From the NCBI GenBank assembly GCA_001797905.1, contig MGQS01000086.1:15623-21481 (forward strand): DNA of 5,859 nucleotides, given 5' to 3'. This stretch comes from Deltaproteobacteria bacterium RBG_16_54_11 (GTDB lineage: Bacteria; Desulfobacterota; B13-G15; RBG-16-54-18). Below are positions 5,150-5,859 of this stretch, piece after piece. Each line of letters starts with the position of its first letter. The first letter of the stretch is position 1. The notes under the pieces were generated by a model, which worked only from the letters and a program-made list of their open reading frames with translations, was not told where the DNA came from and made no database searches. Position numbers and translations under genes: made by a program.

Positions 5150-5859
5150 ATGGCTTCGTGGAATGACACGCCGAAGGTCGGGGGCGGAAGCTGGACCAAC
5201 AGGTTCGGAGGGATCGAATGGCGCTATGACGGCAGCGGAATCTACATACGTGACCGAAACGGAACCGTATCCGGGCCGCAGAGGACCTCGGGCGCTCCCA
5301 CAACCTGCCAGTCGATCATTGATCACTTTGAGGCCACACTCATCGCTCGCTCGATCGAGTACGGCATTCCCCCCGAGTTGTTGATCATGACGATTGCCAC
5401 TGAGGCGGCCTCGTATAGAAAGGTCGGATTTACCGGTCCGCCGACGTTTCGCTGGGAGCCTCACGTTAAGGTGGATGACGACCCCCCTTCCTTTAAGGGT
5501 GATTACAGCCTCGGTCCCATGCAGACCTTGGCAACAACGGCCCGCTGGATTATTCGGACGCAATCGCTTCCGTACACCGCGCTCGAGGTGTTTCCGGCAA
5601 TTCGCACACAGCCTAACGTTGCGCCGGAAGAACATCCTGGGTATTCCCCGGATGTCAATATTCATATCGGCGCGGCAGAAATCTTTCAACGCCGGCCAAA
5701 AACAGGAGAAAATCCTATTCTCGTATCCGCTGCATTCAACGCCGGTGGTATCTACGACGCCTCCAATCAGAACTCAAAAAATTTCAACAGGTGGCACATC
5801 CGATCGTACGGCAATCATCTTGATCGCGCCTCCCGTTGGTTTGGAGATGCGTGCTCTTT
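5150..5859 (+). CDS. Lysozyme-fold lytic transglycosylase-like murein hydrolase, 3' truncated by window end
   Basis: The frame is open from ATG 5150 to the window end: 236 codons with no stop. GAGGAG (5136-5141) lies 8 bases before the start. After a Gly/Trp-rich, probably beta-rich N-terminal part (1-50), residues about 55-235 show the motif order of SLT-type lytic transglycosylases. 'GIPPELLIMTIATEAA' (72-87) has the likely catalytic Glu85, 'YSLGPMQTLATTAR' (119-132) matches the Gly-x-Met-Gln motif, 'VNIHIGAAEIF' (169-179) matches the helix before the last motif, and 'AAFNAGGIYD' (194-203) matches the Ala-x-Asn-Ala-Gly motif. Such enzymes cut the MurNAc-GlcNAc bond of peptidoglycan. There is no signal peptide or membrane helix at the N-terminus, so delivery by phage lysis or a contractile or other secretion machine is possible. 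Its own promoter precedes it. The C-terminus is unseen. Confidence 0.8.
   Translation, partial: MASWNDTPKVGGGSWTNRFGGIEWRYDGSGIYIRDRNGTVSGPQRTSGAPTTCQSIIDHFEATLIARSIEYGIPPELLIMTIATEAASYRKVGFTGPPTFRWEPHVKVDDDPPSFKGDYSLGPMQTLATTARWIIRTQSLPYTALEVFPAIRTQPNVAPEEHPGYSPDVNIHIGAAEIFQRRPKTGENPILVSAAFNAGGIYDASNQNSKNFNRWHIRSYGNHLDRASRWFGDACS

Noticed and set aside
5143..5166. Seven-codon ORF (ATG 5143) overlapping the hydrolase start
   Set aside because: It lies only two bases beyond the GAGGAG ribosome site, closer than usual, and is very short; ATG 5150 at 8-base spacing is the better start.
4700..5561. TTATTCGGACGC occurring in both the dehydrogenase and hydrolase genes
   Set aside because: A 12-base match in two unrelated coding regions, with no flanking similarity, is most simply coincidence.
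5108..5689. 193-codon minus-strand open frame under the murein hydrolase gene
   Set aside because: The + frame across the same bases carries ordered lysozyme-fold motifs and a good ribosome site; the minus frame is Arg-rich, low in recognisable motifs and looks like an antisense shadow.

Overview
The window reads as ordinary chromosomal or accessory DNA of a Gram-negative bacterium with moderately high GC. A proteobacterium or Desulfobacterota-like anaerobe is my best guess, from the Shine-Dalgarno-led genes, a lipobox-type exported protein and small membrane proteins whose style I recall from deltaproteobacteria. That placement is inference; there is no rRNA, tRNA or marker gene to settle it. 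All supported genes lie on the + strand. I see no insertion sequence, CRISPR array or RNA gene.

Layout: (1) 2-253 is the 3' end of a cation diffusion facilitator (CDF) metal transporter. (2) 428-781 encodes a small three-helix membrane protein, possibly preceded by a short ORF. (3) A good sigma-70-like promoter (858-887), partly overlapped by an inverted repeat, drives 944-1702, an exported or lipoprotein-like protein with two related beta-rich modules. A possible coupled small ORF and a weak terminator follow. (4) 1874-3271 is a run of four membrane-protein genes of 123, 95, 165 and 37 codons. The second and third each have a hairpin or dyad directly before the ribosome binding site. The fourth is a mini-protein whose single helix copies the last helix of the third. 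(5) 3304-3367 is a large nested palindrome between this cluster and the next transcription unit. (6) 3393-4136 is an AT-richer HNH-like zinc protein gene that overlaps a short-chain dehydrogenase/reductase gene (4123-4998). (7) After a promoter at 5025-5054, a long frame from 5150 runs off the window end. It encodes a lysozyme-fold, lytic-transglycosylase-like enzyme with no signal peptide.

Functional links are mostly unknown. The CDF transporter handles divalent metal export. The four membrane proteins may form one envelope complex. The HNH-like protein and the dehydrogenase are translationally coupled, but no shared pathway is evident. The murein hydrolase without a signal peptide implies a non-Sec delivery route (phage lysis, contractile injection or a secretion system) encoded outside the window. 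The best candidates for something undescribed are the mini-protein/membrane-protein pair and the cytoplasmic-looking murein hydrolase.
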